The notes under the pieces are model-generated. The model ran no database searches. It was not told where the DNA came from and saw only the letters and a program-made list of their open reading frames with translations. From the NCBI RefSeq assembly GCF_014270065.1, contig NZ_JACNME010000008.1, positions 1 to 64,000 of the forward strand: a DNA stretch of 64,000 bases. Direction: 5' to 3'. This DNA is from Quadrisphaera sp. RL12-1S (lineage in GTDB: Bacteria; Actinomycetota; Actinomycetes; Actinomycetales; Quadrisphaeraceae). Made by a program: the position numbers and the translations under genes. Below are positions 1 through 10,192 of this stretch, in pieces (within the stretch, counting starts at the first letter, position 1; each line of letters begins with the position of its first letter).

Positions 1-114
1 CTGATCGCCTCATCGCAGTCTCGCCGTGCGCGCTCCCGGCGCCTGGTCGAGGTCATCGTCAGCACCACTGCGGGTGCCGTCGTCCGACAGCGGAGACCAG
101 TGAGGACGACGCGA

Positions 115-549
115 GGACGAGCCAGCCTGTACGCCGGGTCCTGTCCCCGCGGCCGGCGAACCGGTCGCGGGGGGCGGCCATCCATCTCGGGACGGCGTTG
201 CCGCCGTCCTCATCGCTCCCGTCCCACGAGGGGCCGGGCGCTGTCGCGGCCTACCCGGGAGCTCGGGCGGGCAGCCCTCGGACGCTCCCTGTCTGGCCTT
301 GCTCCGGGTGGGGTTTGCCGAGCCACCCCCGTCACCGGGGGTGCTGGTGGTCTCTTGCACCACCGTTTCACCCTTGCCCCGCCTCCCCCGGCGGACCGGG
401 AGCGGCGTGGCGGTCTGTTCTCTGTGGCACTTTCCCGCGGGTCACCCCGGGTGGGTGTTGCCCACCACCCTGCCCTGCGGAGCCCGGACGTTCCTCGGCG
501 GCGGGCCCCTCGCGAGGTCCGCCGACGCGGCCGCCCGGCTGGCTCGTCC
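115..549 (-). ncRNA. rnpB: RNase P RNA (class A)
   Basis: Catalytic RNA of RNase P, which trims tRNA 5' leaders. Read on the minus strand, the 5' and 3' ends form a 13-bp P1 helix (GGACGAGCCAGCC with GGCTGGCTCGTCC). Near the 5' end is the conserved GAGGAACGTCCGGGCTCC block, in the middle AGTGCCACAGAGAACAGACC, and near the 3' end ACAGGACCCGGCGTACAGGC; these are signature blocks of bacterial type A RNase P RNA. The length of about 435 nt fits actinobacteria. Several open frames cross the region but are shadows of the RNA. Ends are set from the P1 helix. Confidence 0.95.
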
Positions 550-557
550 GCCACAGC

Positions 558-563
558 AGACTA
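558..563 (-). promoter_or_regulatory. -10 box of rnpB
   Basis: TAGTCT on the minus strand ends 8 bases before the first base of the P1 helix, the distance expected for a transcription start at the RNA 5' end. No convincing -35 box was found. Confidence 0.5.
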
Positions 564-638
564 GCGCCGCGCGGCCCGACCTCGACCAGCGCAGGCACGA
601 CGGGCCCCGCACAGGATCGCGCACTACTGTTCCCGCCC

Positions 639-1436
639 GTGCTCCTGCTGCTGCCGCCCTCGGAGCGCAAGCTCCCCGCCCGCCCCGGGCGGTCCAGCAC
701 CCCGGTCGACCTCGCGGCCCTGTCGTGGCCGCAGCTGGCCCCCGCGCGCGAGCGGGTGCTCGAGGCCGCCGCCGCGGTCAGCGACGACCCCGCCGCCGTC
801 GGCGCGGGCCCCTCGCTCGCGCAGGAGGTGGCCCGCAACGGCCGCTGGCGCACCGAGCCCGCCCACGCCGCCGCGAGGGTCTTCACGGGGGTGCTCTTCG
901 AGGCGCTCGGCCTCGCCTCGCTGCCCCGGGCGGCCGCCGCCCGGGCCGCCGAGCGCGTGCTGGTGGTCTCCGCGGCCTACGGCCTCCTGCGCCCCGCCGA
1001 CCGCGTGCCGGCCCACCGGCTGTCCATGGGCACGGACCTGCCGGGCGTCGGCCAGCTCGCGGCGCACTGGCGCCCGCACCTGGCACCCGTGCTCGACGAG
1101 CTCACCGGGCAGCCGGGCCAGGTGGTGCTCGACTGCCGCTCCGCCGCGTACGCCGCCGCATGGCGGCCCGCAGGGGCGCTGGCCGGGAAGGTGGTGGCGG
1201 TACGGGTCTTCCGGGAGGCCCCGGGACCGGACGGGCCCGTGCGCACCGTGGTCAGCCACGACGCCAAGCGCACCCGCGGCGAGCTGGCGCGCCACCTGCT
1301 GCTGCGGCGCAGGAAGGAGCCCGACTCCCCCGAGGCGCTCGCCGCCGCCGCGGCCGAGGCCTTCGAGGTGGAGCTGGCCCCGGCCGCCCCCGGCCGCGTC
1401 CGCCACCTCGACGTCGTGCTGCGGGGTGCGGCGTGA
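639..1436 (+). CDS. yaaA: YaaA-family peroxide stress protein (UPF0246)
   Basis: 265-aa protein of the YaaA/DUF328 family, whose E. coli member limits free iron damage during hydrogen peroxide stress. The family N-terminal LLPPSE signature is at residues 4-9, immediately after the GTG start, and the C-terminal SHDAKRTRGELARHLL stretch is near residue 205. The start was set at 639 because the PPSE motif lies at the extreme N-terminus in this family; a TACTGT box 8 bases upstream could give a near-leaderless mRNA. Its stop overlaps the GTG of the next gene by four bases (GTGA), so the two are translationally coupled. Function is by family only. Confidence 0.85.
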   Translation: MLLLLPPSERKLPARPGRSSTPVDLAALSWPQLAPARERVLEAAAAVSDDPAAVGAGPSLAQEVARNGRWRTEPAHAAARVFTGVLFEALGLASLPRAAAARAAERVLVVSAAYGLLRPADRVPAHRLSMGTDLPGVGQLAAHWRPHLAPVLDELTGQPGQVVLDCRSAAYAAAWRPAGALAGKVVAVRVFREAPGPDGPVRTVVSHDAKRTRGELARHLLLRRRKEPDSPEALAAAAAEAFEVELAPAAPGRVRHLDVVLRGAA

Positions 1437-2701
1437 GCCCGGCGCCCGAGCGCGCCGGGGGGACCGCGCAGGACGACGACGAGCGCCGCCGCGAGCCGTC
1501 CTGGGCCACGCCCTGGCGCTGGCTGCCCGACGGTGCGCTCGTGCCGCTGCTGGCGGTGCTCGCCTCCGCCGTCGTCCTGGTCTCGGGGGCCCTCACGCTC
1601 GGGCAGGCCGGGGCACTGGTCGGGCGCACCTGGAGCGTGCTGGTGTTCCTGCTGGGCGCCGCCGTGCTGGCGGAGCTGGCCGGCAAGGCGGGCGTGTTCG
1701 AGGTGGCCGCGGTGTGGGCCGCCCGCCACGGCGGCGGGCGCACCTGGAAGCTGTGGCTGCTCGTCGTCGCCATCGCGGTGGCCGCCACCGTCACCCTCAG
1801 CCTGGACACCACCGCCGTGCTGCTCACGCCCGTGGTGCTGGCCCTGGCCCGGCGCACCGGCGCGCCCGCCTCGGTGGGGGCGCTGCTGGCGCTGACGTGC
1901 GCGTGGCTGGCCAACACGGCCTCGCTGCTGCTGCCGGTGTCCAACCTCACCAACCTGCTCGCCCTCGACGTGCTCGAGGGCGGCCCCGCCGGCGGCGGCG
2001 TCCCGGCGTTCGCGGCGCTGACGTGGCGCCCCGCGGTGGCGGCGGTGGTGGCGACCGTCGTCGTCCTCGCCCTCCTGCACCACCGGGCGCTGCGCACGGG
2101 GTACTCCCGGCCGCAGCCGGCCGACGTGGCCGACCGCGTGCTGCTCAAGGTGGCGGCCGCCGTGGTGGTGCTCGTGCTGCCGGCGCTGGCGGTCGGCCTG
2201 GAGCCATGGGCAGTGGCGGGCACGGCCGCGCTGGTGCTGGCCGCGGTGTTCGCCGTGCGGAAGCGCTCTGCGCTGCGCTGGGACGTGGTGCCGCTGCCGC
2301 TGGCGGTCTCGGTGCTGGGGCTGTTCGTGGTGGTGGAGGCGCTCAACCAGCACGGCCTCACCGGGGCCCTGGCGTCCGTGGCCGGGCAGGGCGAGGGGTT
2401 CACCGAGCTGCTGCGCCTGGCCGGCACCTCGGCGGCGGCCGCCAACGCCGTCGACAACCTCCCGGCCTACCTCGCGCTGCAGCCGCTGCTGTCCCCCGAC
2501 GACCCGCTGCGCACCGCCGCGGTGCTCGTCGGCGTCAACGCCGGCCCCCTCATCACGCCGTGGGGGTCGCTGGCGGTGCTGCTGTGGGCGCGCGCCTGCC
2601 GCGCCGAGGACGTGCCCGTGCGGTGGGGCCGGTTCGCGCTGCAGGGCCTCGTGCTCGTGCCCGTGGTGCTGGTGGCCTGCGTCGGCGCGCTGGTGCTCTG
2701 A
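1433..2701 (+). CDS. SLC13/ArsB-NhaD-type membrane permease
   Basis: 422-aa integral membrane protein with about ten to eleven hydrophobic segments after a polar, acidic N-terminal tail of about 33 residues. It resembles the CitMHS/ArsB/NhaD permease superfamily: a first half with SLDTTAVLLTPVV and a second half with AAANAVDNLPAYLAL and NAGPLITPWGSLAVL, the two pseudo-symmetric pore hairpins of that fold. Substrate is not readable from sequence; arsenite, sodium/proton exchange or a carboxylate are all possible, and there are no arsR or arsC neighbours. It is coupled to yaaA by a four-base overlap. Confidence 0.8.
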   Translation: MSPAPERAGGTAQDDDERRREPSWATPWRWLPDGALVPLLAVLASAVVLVSGALTLGQAGALVGRTWSVLVFLLGAAVLAELAGKAGVFEVAAVWAARHGGGRTWKLWLLVVAIAVAATVTLSLDTTAVLLTPVVLALARRTGAPASVGALLALTCAWLANTASLLLPVSNLTNLLALDVLEGGPAGGGVPAFAALTWRPAVAAVVATVVVLALLHHRALRTGYSRPQPADVADRVLLKVAAAVVVLVLPALAVGLEPWAVAGTAALVLAAVFAVRKRSALRWDVVPLPLAVSVLGLFVVVEALNQHGLTGALASVAGQGEGFTELLRLAGTSAAAANAVDNLPAYLALQPLLSPDDPLRTAAVLVGVNAGPLITPWGSLAVLLWARACRAEDVPVRWGRFALQGLVLVPVVLVACVGALVL

Positions 2702-2708
2702 GCCGGCC

Positions 2709-3464
2709 TCAGCCGGCGAAGGCCTCGACCCGGGCGACGAACCGCGCCGGGTCGGCCAGGTGCGGGTAGTGCGTGGGCGGCTGCCAGACCTCCTGCACGG
2801 CGTGCGGGACGGCCTGCCGCAGCCAGGCGGCGTACTCCGGTCCCGCGTCCAGACCGGTGATGACCAGGTACGGGACGTCGGCGGGGACCTCGGTCAGCTC
2901 GTCCACCAGCGCTGAGAGCTCCTCGGGCGAGCCCTCCAGCAGCACCCGCCAGGTCCCCAGGACCACGTCCTGGCGCGGCCGCCGGATCCCGTCGAGGCGG
3001 GCCTTCTGCGCGGGGTCGAGGTCACCGGACATCTGGGCGAACATCCCCTCGACGAACAGCGGGAACTGCTCACCGCGGAGCATCCCCTCGGCCTGCTGGA
3101 CCTGCTGCTGCATGCCCGCGAGGTGGAGCGGCTGGTCCACGTTGACCACCGCCCGCGCCGGGAACAGCGCGCCGTACGCCGTGGCGACGATGCCGCCGAG
3201 GGAGTGGCCGACCACCGCGGGCGGCTCGTCGGGCAGCCCCAGCGCCTCCTGCGCGTGCACGACGGTGTCGTGGACGTCCGCGGCCAGCACCGGGATGTCG
3301 TAGGGCTCCGCGGCCGGCGACGCCCCGTGCCCGCGGAGGTCGACGCGGAGCACGGTGAAGGCGCCGGTGAGGTCGACCGGGTCCCAGCTGCGGCGGTCCT
3401 CGGTGATGCCGTGGACGAGCACCAGCAGCGGGCCGGAGCCCGAGACGTCGTGGGCGAGGATCAC
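2709..3464 (-). CDS. alpha/beta hydrolase
   Basis: 251-aa soluble alpha/beta-hydrolase fold protein. Visible are the oxyanion strand ([13 protein letters not shown]), the nucleophile elbow GHSLGG, an acidic residue in VITGLDAG and the catalytic histidine in [10 protein letters not shown] near the C-terminus, giving an intact Ser-Asp-His triad. The start is GTG at 3464, placed five bases after AGGAGG; the frame stays open upstream but its extra 39 residues are proline/serine-rich and outside the fold. The gene converges with the permease, leaving seven bases between stops. Substrate unknown; esterase, epoxide hydrolase or haloperoxidase-like activities are all possible. Confidence 0.85.
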   Translation of the reverse strand: MILAHDVSGSGPLLVLVHGITEDRRSWDPVDLTGAFTVLRVDLRGHGASPAAEPYDIPVLAADVHDTVVHAQEALGLPDEPPAVVGHSLGGIVATAYGALFPARAVVNVDQPLHLAGMQQQVQQAEGMLRGEQFPLFVEGMFAQMSGDLDPAQKARLDGIRRPRQDVVLGTWRVLLEGSPEELSALVDELTEVPADVPYLVITGLDAGPEYAAWLRQAVPHAVQEVWQPPTHYPHLADPARFVARVEAFAG

Positions 3465-3507
3465 AGGGGCCTCCTGTCGTCGGAGCGGGGTGGGCGGGGT
3501 GGAGCGG

Positions 3508-3930
3508 CTAGGACTGCCGCCAGGGCAGGCCCTCGGCGCGCCAGCCGCGGGCGCCCCGGTGGCCGTCGGCGTCGAGGTCACCCTCGAAGCCGTCGAGGAC
3601 GTTGGACGAGCGCAGCCAGCCGGCCCGCGCCGCGGCGTCCGCGGCGGCCACCGAGCGGTGGCCGGAGCGGCACAGGAAGAGCACGTGGGCGTCCTTCGGC
3701 GCCACGCCCTCCAGCTGCGCGAGGAACTGCGCGTTGTGGGCTCCGTCGGGGAAGCTCGTCCACTCCAGCGCCACCACGCGCCGCCCCAGCGCGGACAGGT
3801 CCGGCAGCCCGACGAACACCCACTCGGCCTGGGTGCGGACGTCGACCAGCACCGCCGCGGGGTCCGCGGCGAGCGCGTCCCACGCCTGGCGGGGCGTGAG
3901 GTCGCCGGTGCGGGGCGTGAAGGTGCTCAC
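3508..3930 (-). CDS. rhodanese-like domain protein
   Basis: 140-aa single-domain rhodanese homologue. The active-site loop CRSGHRS is intact (Cys then Arg, Gly, Arg, Ser), consistent with persulfide carriage or sulfurtransfer. It has the [14 protein letters not shown] stretch typical of the small actinobacterial form and no second domain. The start is GTG at 3930. The gene follows the zinc-ribbon gene with a seven-base gap, suggesting a minus-strand transcript Nif3-like, zinc-ribbon, rhodanese. Partner and physiological sulfur acceptor are not evident. Confidence 0.9.
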   Translation of the reverse strand: MSTFTPRTGDLTPRQAWDALAADPAAVLVDVRTQAEWVFVGLPDLSALGRRVVALEWTSFPDGAHNAQFLAQLEGVAPKDAHVLFLCRSGHRSVAAADAAARAGWLRSSNVLDGFEGDLDADGHRGARGWRAEGLPWRQS

Positions 3931-3937
3931 CGGCGCC

Positions 3938-4699
3938 TCACCGCCGCAGCTCGGGCTCGGGCGAGCGGACGAGGATGCGGTCGCACTCCTCGCACTGCAC
4001 CACGTCGTCCGGGGCGGCGGCGGCCACCCGCACGCGGAAGGTGCCGGTGAAGGGCAGGCGGCAGCCGCCGCAGGTCTCCCCCACCACGGCCGCGGCGCCC
4101 AGGCCGTCGCGCCGGGCGCGGACCTGCTCGTAGAGCGCCACCAGGCCCTTGTCGAGCTGGCCGATGGCCCCGGCGCGCTGGGCGCCGGTGCGGTCGTGCT
4201 CCTCGCGGGCCGCGGTGAGGGCGGTGTCGCGGGCGGCGACGAGCTTCGCGCGCTCACCGGACAGGCCGGCGGCGCGCTCCTCCAGGGCGGCGGCGGCCTC
4301 GGCGGCGGCCTCCTGGCGCTCCATCACCTCCAGCTGGGCGTCCTCCAGGGTGCGCAGCCGGCGGGTCAGGGCCTCGGCCTCGGCCAGCAGCTGCTGCAGC
4401 TCCTTGGGCGGGGTGCCCCCGGCGGCCAGGCGGGCCGAGGTGCGCTCGGCGCGCGAGCGGACCTGCTCCACCTCGGTCTCGGCGCGGGTGGCCTCGCGCT
4501 CGACGTCGGAGGCGACCGTGCGGGCCGCCACCAGCTCGTCGCGCAGGCTGCGCTCGGTGCCGTCCAGCGCCGCGATCGCGGCGTGCTCGGGCAGGGTGCG
4601 AGCGCGGTGCGCGATCTGCGCCAGCCGCGTGTCGAGCGCCTGCACGTCGAGCAGGCGGCGCTGGTCGTGGGCGGGGGCGGTCTGCGTCGGACCGCTCAT
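3938..4699 (-). CDS. coiled-coil protein with C-terminal C4 zinc ribbon
   Basis: 253-aa protein: residues about 10-190 are a long Ala/Glu/Arg-rich coiled coil, followed by a four-cysteine zinc ribbon (CGGC, then CEEC about 30 residues later). This architecture is the widespread C4-type zinc-ribbon family found beside Nif3-like genes in many actinobacteria; a nucleic-acid-binding role has been proposed but is not firmly established. The ATG at 4699 overlaps the stop of the Nif3-like gene by four bases, so the two are translationally coupled. Confidence 0.85.
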   Translation of the reverse strand: MSGPTQTAPAHDQRRLLDVQALDTRLAQIAHRARTLPEHAAIAALDGTERSLRDELVAARTVASDVEREATRAETEVEQVRSRAERTSARLAAGGTPPKELQQLLAEAEALTRRLRTLEDAQLEVMERQEAAAEAAAALEERAAGLSGERAKLVAARDTALTAAREEHDRTGAQRAGAIGQLDKGLVALYEQVRARRDGLGAAAVVGETCGGCRLPFTGTFRVRVAAAAPDDVVQCEECDRILVRSPEPELRR

Positions 4700-5541
4700 C
4701 GGACGGTCCCGGCGGGCGAGGGCACGTGGAAGCTCCAGGGGTCGGACGACCGCACGGACACGGACGTGGTGACGGACTGGCCGCGATCGGCCAGGGCTGC
4801 GGTGAGGCGCTCGGCGGCGCCGTGGAGCCAGGGCCACTCGCTGGCCCAGTGGGAGACCTCCACGAGGGCGGTCCGCGGCGCCTGCTCGCGGGCCTCGGAG
4901 GCGGGGTGGTGGCGCAGGTCGGCGGTGACGTAGGCGTCCACCCCGGCGGCCCGCACGTCGGCGAACAGCGAGTCGCCCGCTCCGCCGCAGACCGCCACGC
5001 GCTCGACGAGCGCGTCGGGGTCACCGGCCACGCGCACGCCCCCGGCGGTGCCCGGCAGCGCCTGGGCCACCTGCTCGGCGAAGGTGCGCAGCGGCAGGGG
5101 GCGCTCCAGGCGGCCCACCCGTCCCAGGCCGAGCGCGGCGTCGTGGGACGCCGGGACCAGCGGTGCCAGGTCCACCAGCCCCACCACGCGCGCCAGGGCG
5201 TCGGAGACGCCCGGCCGCGCGGAGTCGGCGTTGGTGTGGGCGGTGAACAGGGCCACCCCGGAGCGCACCAGGCGGTGCACCACCCGGCCCTTGGGGAAGG
5301 TGGCGGCCACGGAGGAGGTGCCGCGCAGCAGCAGCGGGTGGTGCGCCAGCACCAGCTGGGCGCCCTCGTCCAGCGCCTCCTCGACCACGTCCTCGACGGG
5401 GTCGACCGCCAGCAGGACGCGCTCCACGGAGGCCTCCGGGTCTCCGCAGACCAGGCCCGGGCGGTCCCAGTCCTCGGCCCAGGCCTGCGGGTACAGCCCG
5501 TCGAGGACGGCGACGACCTGCGCCAGCGTCGGGGTGCTCAC
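4696..5541 (-). CDS. Nif3-like dinuclear metal centre protein
   Basis: 281-aa member of the NIF3/YbgI family. Metal-ligand motifs are visible: LVLAHHPLL (two histidines) near residue 65, the acidic and His residues of FTAHTNADSA about 30 residues later, and a C-terminal HWASEWP segment. The family binds two metals and is often annotated as a GTP cyclohydrolase I type 2 homologue, but true activity is unsettled; a real folE is encoded at 50671. The GTG start at 5541 lies seven bases after a minus-strand TACCCT box, suggesting a leaderless transcript. First gene of a three-gene operon. Confidence 0.9.
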   Translation of the reverse strand: MSTPTLAQVVAVLDGLYPQAWAEDWDRPGLVCGDPEASVERVLLAVDPVEDVVEEALDEGAQLVLAHHPLLLRGTSSVAATFPKGRVVHRLVRSGVALFTAHTNADSARPGVSDALARVVGLVDLAPLVPASHDAALGLGRVGRLERPLPLRTFAEQVAQALPGTAGGVRVAGDPDALVERVAVCGGAGDSLFADVRAAGVDAYVTADLRHHPASEAREQAPRTALVEVSHWASEWPWLHGAAERLTAALADRGQSVTTSVSVRSSDPWSFHVPSPAGTVR

Positions 5542-5560
5542 GTCCGCGAGGGTAGTGGGG

Positions 5561-5633
5561 TGGGCCCGGCCGGGTTCGAACCGACGACAGCCGCGGTGTA
5601 AGCGCGGTGCTCTACCAGCTGAGCTACAGGCCC
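5561..5633 (-). tRNA. tRNA-Val (anticodon TAC)
   Basis: Minus-strand cloverleaf: 7-bp acceptor GGGCCTG/CGGGCCC with one G-U pair, D arm with GCTC and GAGC, anticodon stem CCGCG/CGCGG around loop CTTACAC (anticodon TAC), and T arm with GGTTCGAACCC. Discriminator base is A. CCA is not encoded. Confidence 0.95.
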
Positions 5634-5658
5634 TGGCGCGACCGCCTCGGCGGCCGCC

Positions 5659-6081
5659 TCAGCGACGGCCGCGACCGCTGACGAGGCGGATGGCCGTCCA
5701 GTCCGGCGACGGCTTGACCGTCGAGGTGGCGAACAGGCCCGCCGTGGGCGCGGCCTCCTCCACGTCGGAGGGGCGCACGTGGCCGGGGCTGCCGGCCTTG
5801 GGGGTGAGCAGCCACACCACGCCGTCGTCGGCGAGGGAGACCAGGGAGTCCACCAGGGCGTCGACCAGGTCGCCGTCGTCCTCGCGCCACCACAGCAGCA
5901 CCGCGTCGACGACGTCGACGTCGTGCTCGTCGAGCATCTGCTCACCGGTGAGGTCCTCGACCTCGTCGCGCAGGTCGTGGTCGACGTCGTGGTCGTAGCC
6001 GCGCTCCTGCACCGCCTGGCCCGCGCTCAGGCCCAGCCGTGCCGCCCCGCTCGTGGCGGGTGCCCCCGCGGTCTCGCTCAC
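5659..6081 (-). CDS. DUF3052 family protein
   Basis: 140-aa acidic protein of the DUF3052 family, conserved in actinobacteria next to aceE, as here. Features are the LGLSAGQAVQERGYDHDVDHDLRD opening of the family (residues about 16-40), an aspartate-rich middle and a C-terminal WTAIRLV strand. No catalytic motif is evident and no function is established. The start is GTG at 6081 with a GGGGGGAG ribosome-binding site about eight bases upstream. The gene is divergent from fdhD. Confidence 0.88.
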   Translation of the reverse strand: MSETAGAPATSGAARLGLSAGQAVQERGYDHDVDHDLRDEVEDLTGEQMLDEHDVDVVDAVLLWWREDDGDLVDALVDSLVSLADDGVVWLLTPKAGSPGHVRPSDVEEAAPTAGLFATSTVKPSPDWTAIRLVSGRGRR

Positions 6082-6212
6082 GCTCGATCTCCCCCCAAGG
6101 TGGTGGTGCCGCCTCCCGCGGACACCCTCTGCCGCGCATCGCCGCCGGCTGCTCGCCAGCGGCCCGAACGCTACCGCCTCGCCCCCGCGCTCAGCGGCAC
6201 TAACCTGGCCGG

Positions 6213-7130
6213 ATGGCGCGCTCGAGCCCCCGGCGGCCGGTCCTGCGCCTCGACGCAGCGCTCGGCACGGCCGTCCACCGCCCCGACTCCCTCGCCGCGG
6301 AGGAGCCGCTGGAGGTGCGCGTCCGCGCGCTCGACGCGCCGGCCGCGGAGCCCGTCGTCGTCACCATGAGGACCCCCGGGGACGACGTCGACCTCGCGCT
6401 CGGGTTCCTCCTGACCGAGGGCCTGCTCGCGGGCCCGGACGACGTGGCCGCGGCCGTCCACTGCGGTGACCCCGACCCGGCCGACCCCGACGGGCTGAGC
6501 TCGATGAACGTCATGGAGCTCACGCTGCGCCCGGGCGTGCCGGCCCCGGACCTGGAGGGCCGGCGGACCTTCGGGATGACCTCCGCGTGCGGGGTGTGCG
6601 GGACGGCGAGCATCGACGCCGTGTCCCGGCGCAGCCAGCACGACCTGCGCGAGGACCCGACGGTGGTGTCGCCGGAGCTGCTGCTGTCCCTGCCCGACCG
6701 GCTGCGCGAGGCCCAGCGGGTGTTCGCGCGCACGGGCGGGCTGCACGCCGCGGGGCTCTTCACCGCCGATGGGGAGCTGCTGGCGGTGGCGGAGGACGTG
6801 GGGCGCCACAACGCGGTGGACAAGGTGCTCGGCCGCGCCGCCCGCGAGCGCCTGGCGGGGGGCTGGCCCCTGCGCGGGACGGTGCTGCAGGTGAGCGGGC
6901 GGGCGTCGTTCGAGCTGGCGCAGAAGGCCTGGTGCGCGGGGGTGCCGCTGCTGTCGGCGGTCTCGGCGCCCTCGTCCCTGGCGGTTGACCTCGCGGTCCG
7001 GGCGGGGATGGGCCTGGCGGGGTTCGTGCGGGCGCCGAGGCTCAACGTCTACGCCGGGCAGGAGCGCTTCGGCCCGCTGGGCGGGGTCGGCGAGCGAGCC
7101 ACCGAGGGATCGGGCGCCGCGGCGCTGTGA
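6213..7130 (+). CDS. fdhD: FdhD, formate dehydrogenase sulfurtransferase
   Basis: 305-aa FdhD homologue. FdhD moves sulfur from a cysteine desulfurase to the Mo-bis-MGD cofactor of formate dehydrogenase. The essential CGVCG loop is intact near residue 129, and the conserved LTEGLL, EDVGRHNAVDKV and VSGRASFELAQKA segments are all present. The ATG follows a TAACCT box by exactly six bases, so the mRNA is probably leaderless. No formate dehydrogenase is in the window; PurU (40485) would be one source of formate. Confidence 0.95.
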   Translation: MARSSPRRPVLRLDAALGTAVHRPDSLAAEEPLEVRVRALDAPAAEPVVVTMRTPGDDVDLALGFLLTEGLLAGPDDVAAAVHCGDPDPADPDGLSSMNVMELTLRPGVPAPDLEGRRTFGMTSACGVCGTASIDAVSRRSQHDLREDPTVVSPELLLSLPDRLREAQRVFARTGGLHAAGLFTADGELLAVAEDVGRHNAVDKVLGRAARERLAGGWPLRGTVLQVSGRASFELAQKAWCAGVPLLSAVSAPSSLAVDLAVRAGMGLAGFVRAPRLNVYAGQERFGPLGGVGERATEGSGAAAL

Positions 7131-7283
7131 CCGCGAGCACGCCCCCTCCGACCGGGAGGTGGACATCCCCGGCGGGGAGGGCAGGATGGAGGGGCCCCGA
7201 CGCGGCCCTGCAGCGCTCCACCTCGCGCCCGCACGGAACGCCGGGCGCCCGCGGCGCCACCCGCCGCGGGGACGACGAGCGAT

Positions 7284-10103
7284 GTGGAGACCAACGTGGC
7301 ACCACGCGACGAGGTCGCTGAGCTGGGAGCCCTGGCGGGCCCCCTGCACCAGACCGACGCCGACCCGGAGGAGACCGGGGAGTGGCTCGGGTCCGTCGAC
7401 GGCCTGGTCGAGGCCCGTGGCGGCGACCGCGCCTCCTTCGTCCTGCGCAGCTCGCTGGTGCGCGCGCGCGAGCTGGGCGCCCCGGTCCCCGGGCTGATCT
7501 CGACCGACTACGTCAACACCATCCCGCCGCAGGACGAGCCCGACTTCCCCGGTGACGAGGCCGTCGAGCGCCGCTACCGCGCCTGGAACCGGTGGAACGC
7601 CGCGGTGATGGTCCACCGCGCGCAGCGCCCCGGCATCGGCGTGGGCGGCCACATCTCCACGTACGCCTCCTCGGCCACGCTCTACGAGGTCGGCTTCAAC
7701 CACTTCTGGCGCGGCCCGGAGCACCCCGGCGGCGGCGACCACGTCTTCATCCAGGGCCACGCCTCCCCCGGCACCTACGCCCGGGCGTTCCTCGAGGGCC
7801 GCCTGTCCGAGGACGACCTCGACGGCTTCCGCCAGGAGCTGACCTCCCCCGGCCGCGGGCTGCCCAGCTACCCGCACCCGCGCCTCATGAAGGGCTTCTG
7901 GGAGTTCCCCACGGTCTCCATGGGCCTGGGCCCGGCGAACGCGATCTACCAGGCGCAGTTCGACAGGTACCTGCACAACCGCGGGATCAAGGACACCTCC
8001 GACCAGCACACCTGGGCGTTCCTCGGCGACGGCGAGATGGACGAGCCCGAGAGCCGCGGCCTGCTGCAGCTGGCCGGCTACGAGGGCCTGGACAACCTGA
8101 CCTTCGTGGTCAACTGCAACCTGCAGCGCCTCGACGGCCCGGTCCGCGGCAACCACAAGATCATCCAGGAGCTCGAGTCGTTCTTCCTGGGCGCCGGCTG
8201 GAACGTCATCAAGGTCGTGTGGGGCCGTGAGTGGGACCCGCTGCTGGCCAAGGACACCGAGGGCGCGCTCGTCGGGCTGATGAACCGCACCCTCGACGGC
8301 GACTACCAGACCTACCGCGCCGAGGACGGCTCGTTCATCCGCGAGCACTTCTTCGGGCGCGACGAGCGCACCGCCAAGCTGGTCGACGGCATGACCGACG
8401 ACCAGATCTGGTCGCTCAAGCGCGGTGGGCACGACTACCGCAAGGTCTACGCGGCCTACCAGGCGGCGACGGCGAAGAACGGCAAGCCGACCGTCATCCT
8501 CGCCAAGACCATCAAGGGCTACGGGCTCGGCAAGCACTTCGCCGGCCGCAACGCCACGCACCAGATGAAGAAGATGACGCTGGAGGACCTCAAGGCCTTC
8601 CGCGACGGCCTCAAGATCCCGGTGACGGACGCCCAGCTCGAGGCCGACCCGTACCGCCCGCCGTACTACCACCCCGGGCCGGACGCGCCGGAGATCCAGT
8701 ACCTGCAGGAGCGCCGCAAGGCCCTCGGCGGGTACGTCCCGTCGCGGCGCACCTCCTCCAAGGCGCTCAAGCTCCCCGGCGACTCCGCCTACACGGTGGT
8801 CAAGCGCGGGTCGGGCAAGCAGCAGATCGCCACCACCATGGCGTTCGTCCGCCTGCTCAAGGACCTCATGCGCGACAAGGAGTTCGGCCCCCGCGTGGTG
8901 CCGATCATCCCCGACGAGGCCCGCACGTTCGGCATGGACTCGTTCTTCCCGACCGCCAAGATCTACAACCCGGAGGGGCAGCAGTACACCTCCGTCGACC
9001 GCGAGCTGATGCTCGCGTACAAGGAGTCGACCTCCGGGCAGATCCTGCACCTGGGCATCAACGAGGCCGGGTCCGCCGCGGCGTTCCAGGCGGCGTCGAC
9101 GTCGTACGCCACCCACGGCGAGCCGATGCTGCCGGTCTACATCTTCTACTCGATGTTCGGCTTCCAGCGGACCGGCGACGCCTTCTGGGCCACCGCCGAC
9201 CAGATGGGCCGCGGCTTCCTGCTGGGCGCCACCGCCGGTCGCACCACGCTGACCGGCGAGGGCCTGCAGCACGCCGACGGGCACTCGCTGCTCCTGGCCT
9301 CCACCAACCCCGCGGTGGTCGCCTACGACCCGGCGTACGCCTACGAGATCGGGCACATCGTCCGCGACGGCCTCGAGCGGATGTACGGCGAGGGCTCCAC
9401 GGCCGTCCAGGACGCTGAGGCCGACCGGGCGCACCTGGGCCAGGTGGGTCTGCGCGACCCGAACGTCTTCTACTACATCACCGTCTACAACGAGCCGATG
9501 GTCCAGCCGGCCGAGCCGGAGGACGTCGACGTCGAGGGCATCGTCAGGGGCATCCACAAGATCGCCCCGGCGCCGTCGGGCGAGGAGGGTGCACCGCGCG
9601 TGCAGCTGCTCGCCTCCGGCGTGGGCGTGCCGTGGGCGCTCGAGGCCCAGGAGCTGCTCGCCAAGGACTTCGGCGTGCTGGCCGACGTCTGGTCGGTGAC
9701 CAGCTGGAACGAGCTGCGCCGCGACGGCCTGGCCTGCGACGAGGCGGCGTTCACCCGTCCCGCCGAGGAGCCGCCGGTGCCGTTCATCGCCCAGCAGCTC
9801 GCCGACGCGCCCGGCCCGGTCGTCGCCGTGTCCGACTGGATGCGCGCCGTGCCGGACATGGTCCGCCAGTGGGTGCCGAACGAGTACGTCTCGCTCGGCG
9901 CCGACGGCTTCGGCGTGTCGGACACCCGCGCGGCCACCCGCCGCCACTTCCACATCGACGGGCCGAGCATCGCCTACCGGGCGCTGCAGGTCCTCGCCCG
10001 CCGCGGCGAGGTCGACCGCGGGCTGCCGGTCAAGGCGTACGAGCAGTACCGCCTCGACGACGTCACCGCCGGCACGTCCGGCAACGCCGGCGGCGACGCC
10101 TGA
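7284..10103 (+). CDS. aceE: pyruvate dehydrogenase E1, homodimeric type
   Basis: 939-aa AceE-type E1 component, which decarboxylates pyruvate with thiamine diphosphate and passes acetyl to the lipoyl E2. The length matches the single-chain bacterial/actinobacterial form, and the ThDP motif begins at [12 protein letters not shown] near residue 246 and continues through [15 protein letters not shown]. The GTG at 7284 is chosen, with GTG 7296 an alternative giving VAPRDE; neither has a strong ribosome-binding site. It lies upstream of fatty acid synthesis genes, which use its acetyl-CoA product. E2 and E3 are not in the window. Confidence 0.97.
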   Translation: METNVAPRDEVAELGALAGPLHQTDADPEETGEWLGSVDGLVEARGGDRASFVLRSSLVRARELGAPVPGLISTDYVNTIPPQDEPDFPGDEAVERRYRAWNRWNAAVMVHRAQRPGIGVGGHISTYASSATLYEVGFNHFWRGPEHPGGGDHVFIQGHASPGTYARAFLEGRLSEDDLDGFRQELTSPGRGLPSYPHPRLMKGFWEFPTVSMGLGPANAIYQAQFDRYLHNRGIKDTSDQHTWAFLGDGEMDEPESRGLLQLAGYEGLDNLTFVVNCNLQRLDGPVRGNHKIIQELESFFLGAGWNVIKVVWGREWDPLLAKDTEGALVGLMNRTLDGDYQTYRAEDGSFIREHFFGRDERTAKLVDGMTDDQIWSLKRGGHDYRKVYAAYQAATAKNGKPTVILAKTIKGYGLGKHFAGRNATHQMKKMTLEDLKAFRDGLKIPVTDAQLEADPYRPPYYHPGPDAPEIQYLQERRKALGGYVPSRRTSSKALKLPGDSAYTVVKRGSGKQQIATTMAFVRLLKDLMRDKEFGPRVVPIIPDEARTFGMDSFFPTAKIYNPEGQQYTSVDRELMLAYKESTSGQILHLGINEAGSAAAFQAASTSYATHGEPMLPVYIFYSMFGFQRTGDAFWATADQMGRGFLLGATAGRTTLTGEGLQHADGHSLLLASTNPAVVAYDPAYAYEIGHIVRDGLERMYGEGSTAVQDAEADRAHLGQVGLRDPNVFYYITVYNEPMVQPAEPEDVDVEGIVRGIHKIAPAPSGEEGAPRVQLLASGVGVPWALEAQELLAKDFGVLADVWSVTSWNELRRDGLACDEAAFTRPAEEPPVPFIAQQLADAPGPVVAVSDWMRAVPDMVRQWVPNEYVSLGADGFGVSDTRAATRRHFHIDGPSIAYRALQVLARRGEVDRGLPVKAYEQYRLDDVTAGTSGNAGGDA

Positions 10104-10192
10104 CGCCTCCCGCCTGAGGCTCCACCGGGGGCCGGGTCCGGAGCGCACCCCCGTGCGCTCGGGCCCGGCCCTCCGCCGTCCCCCTCCCCGGT

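Noticed and set aside
491-496. An unusual GAGGAAC (instead of GAGGAAA) in the RNase P core
   Set aside because: The same C is common in actinobacterial RNase P RNA as I recall it, so it is not novel.
198-638. Open frames across the first 600 bases, including an upstream extension of yaaA
   Set aside because: The region is RNase P RNA on the minus strand; the YaaA family begins at the LLPPSE motif.
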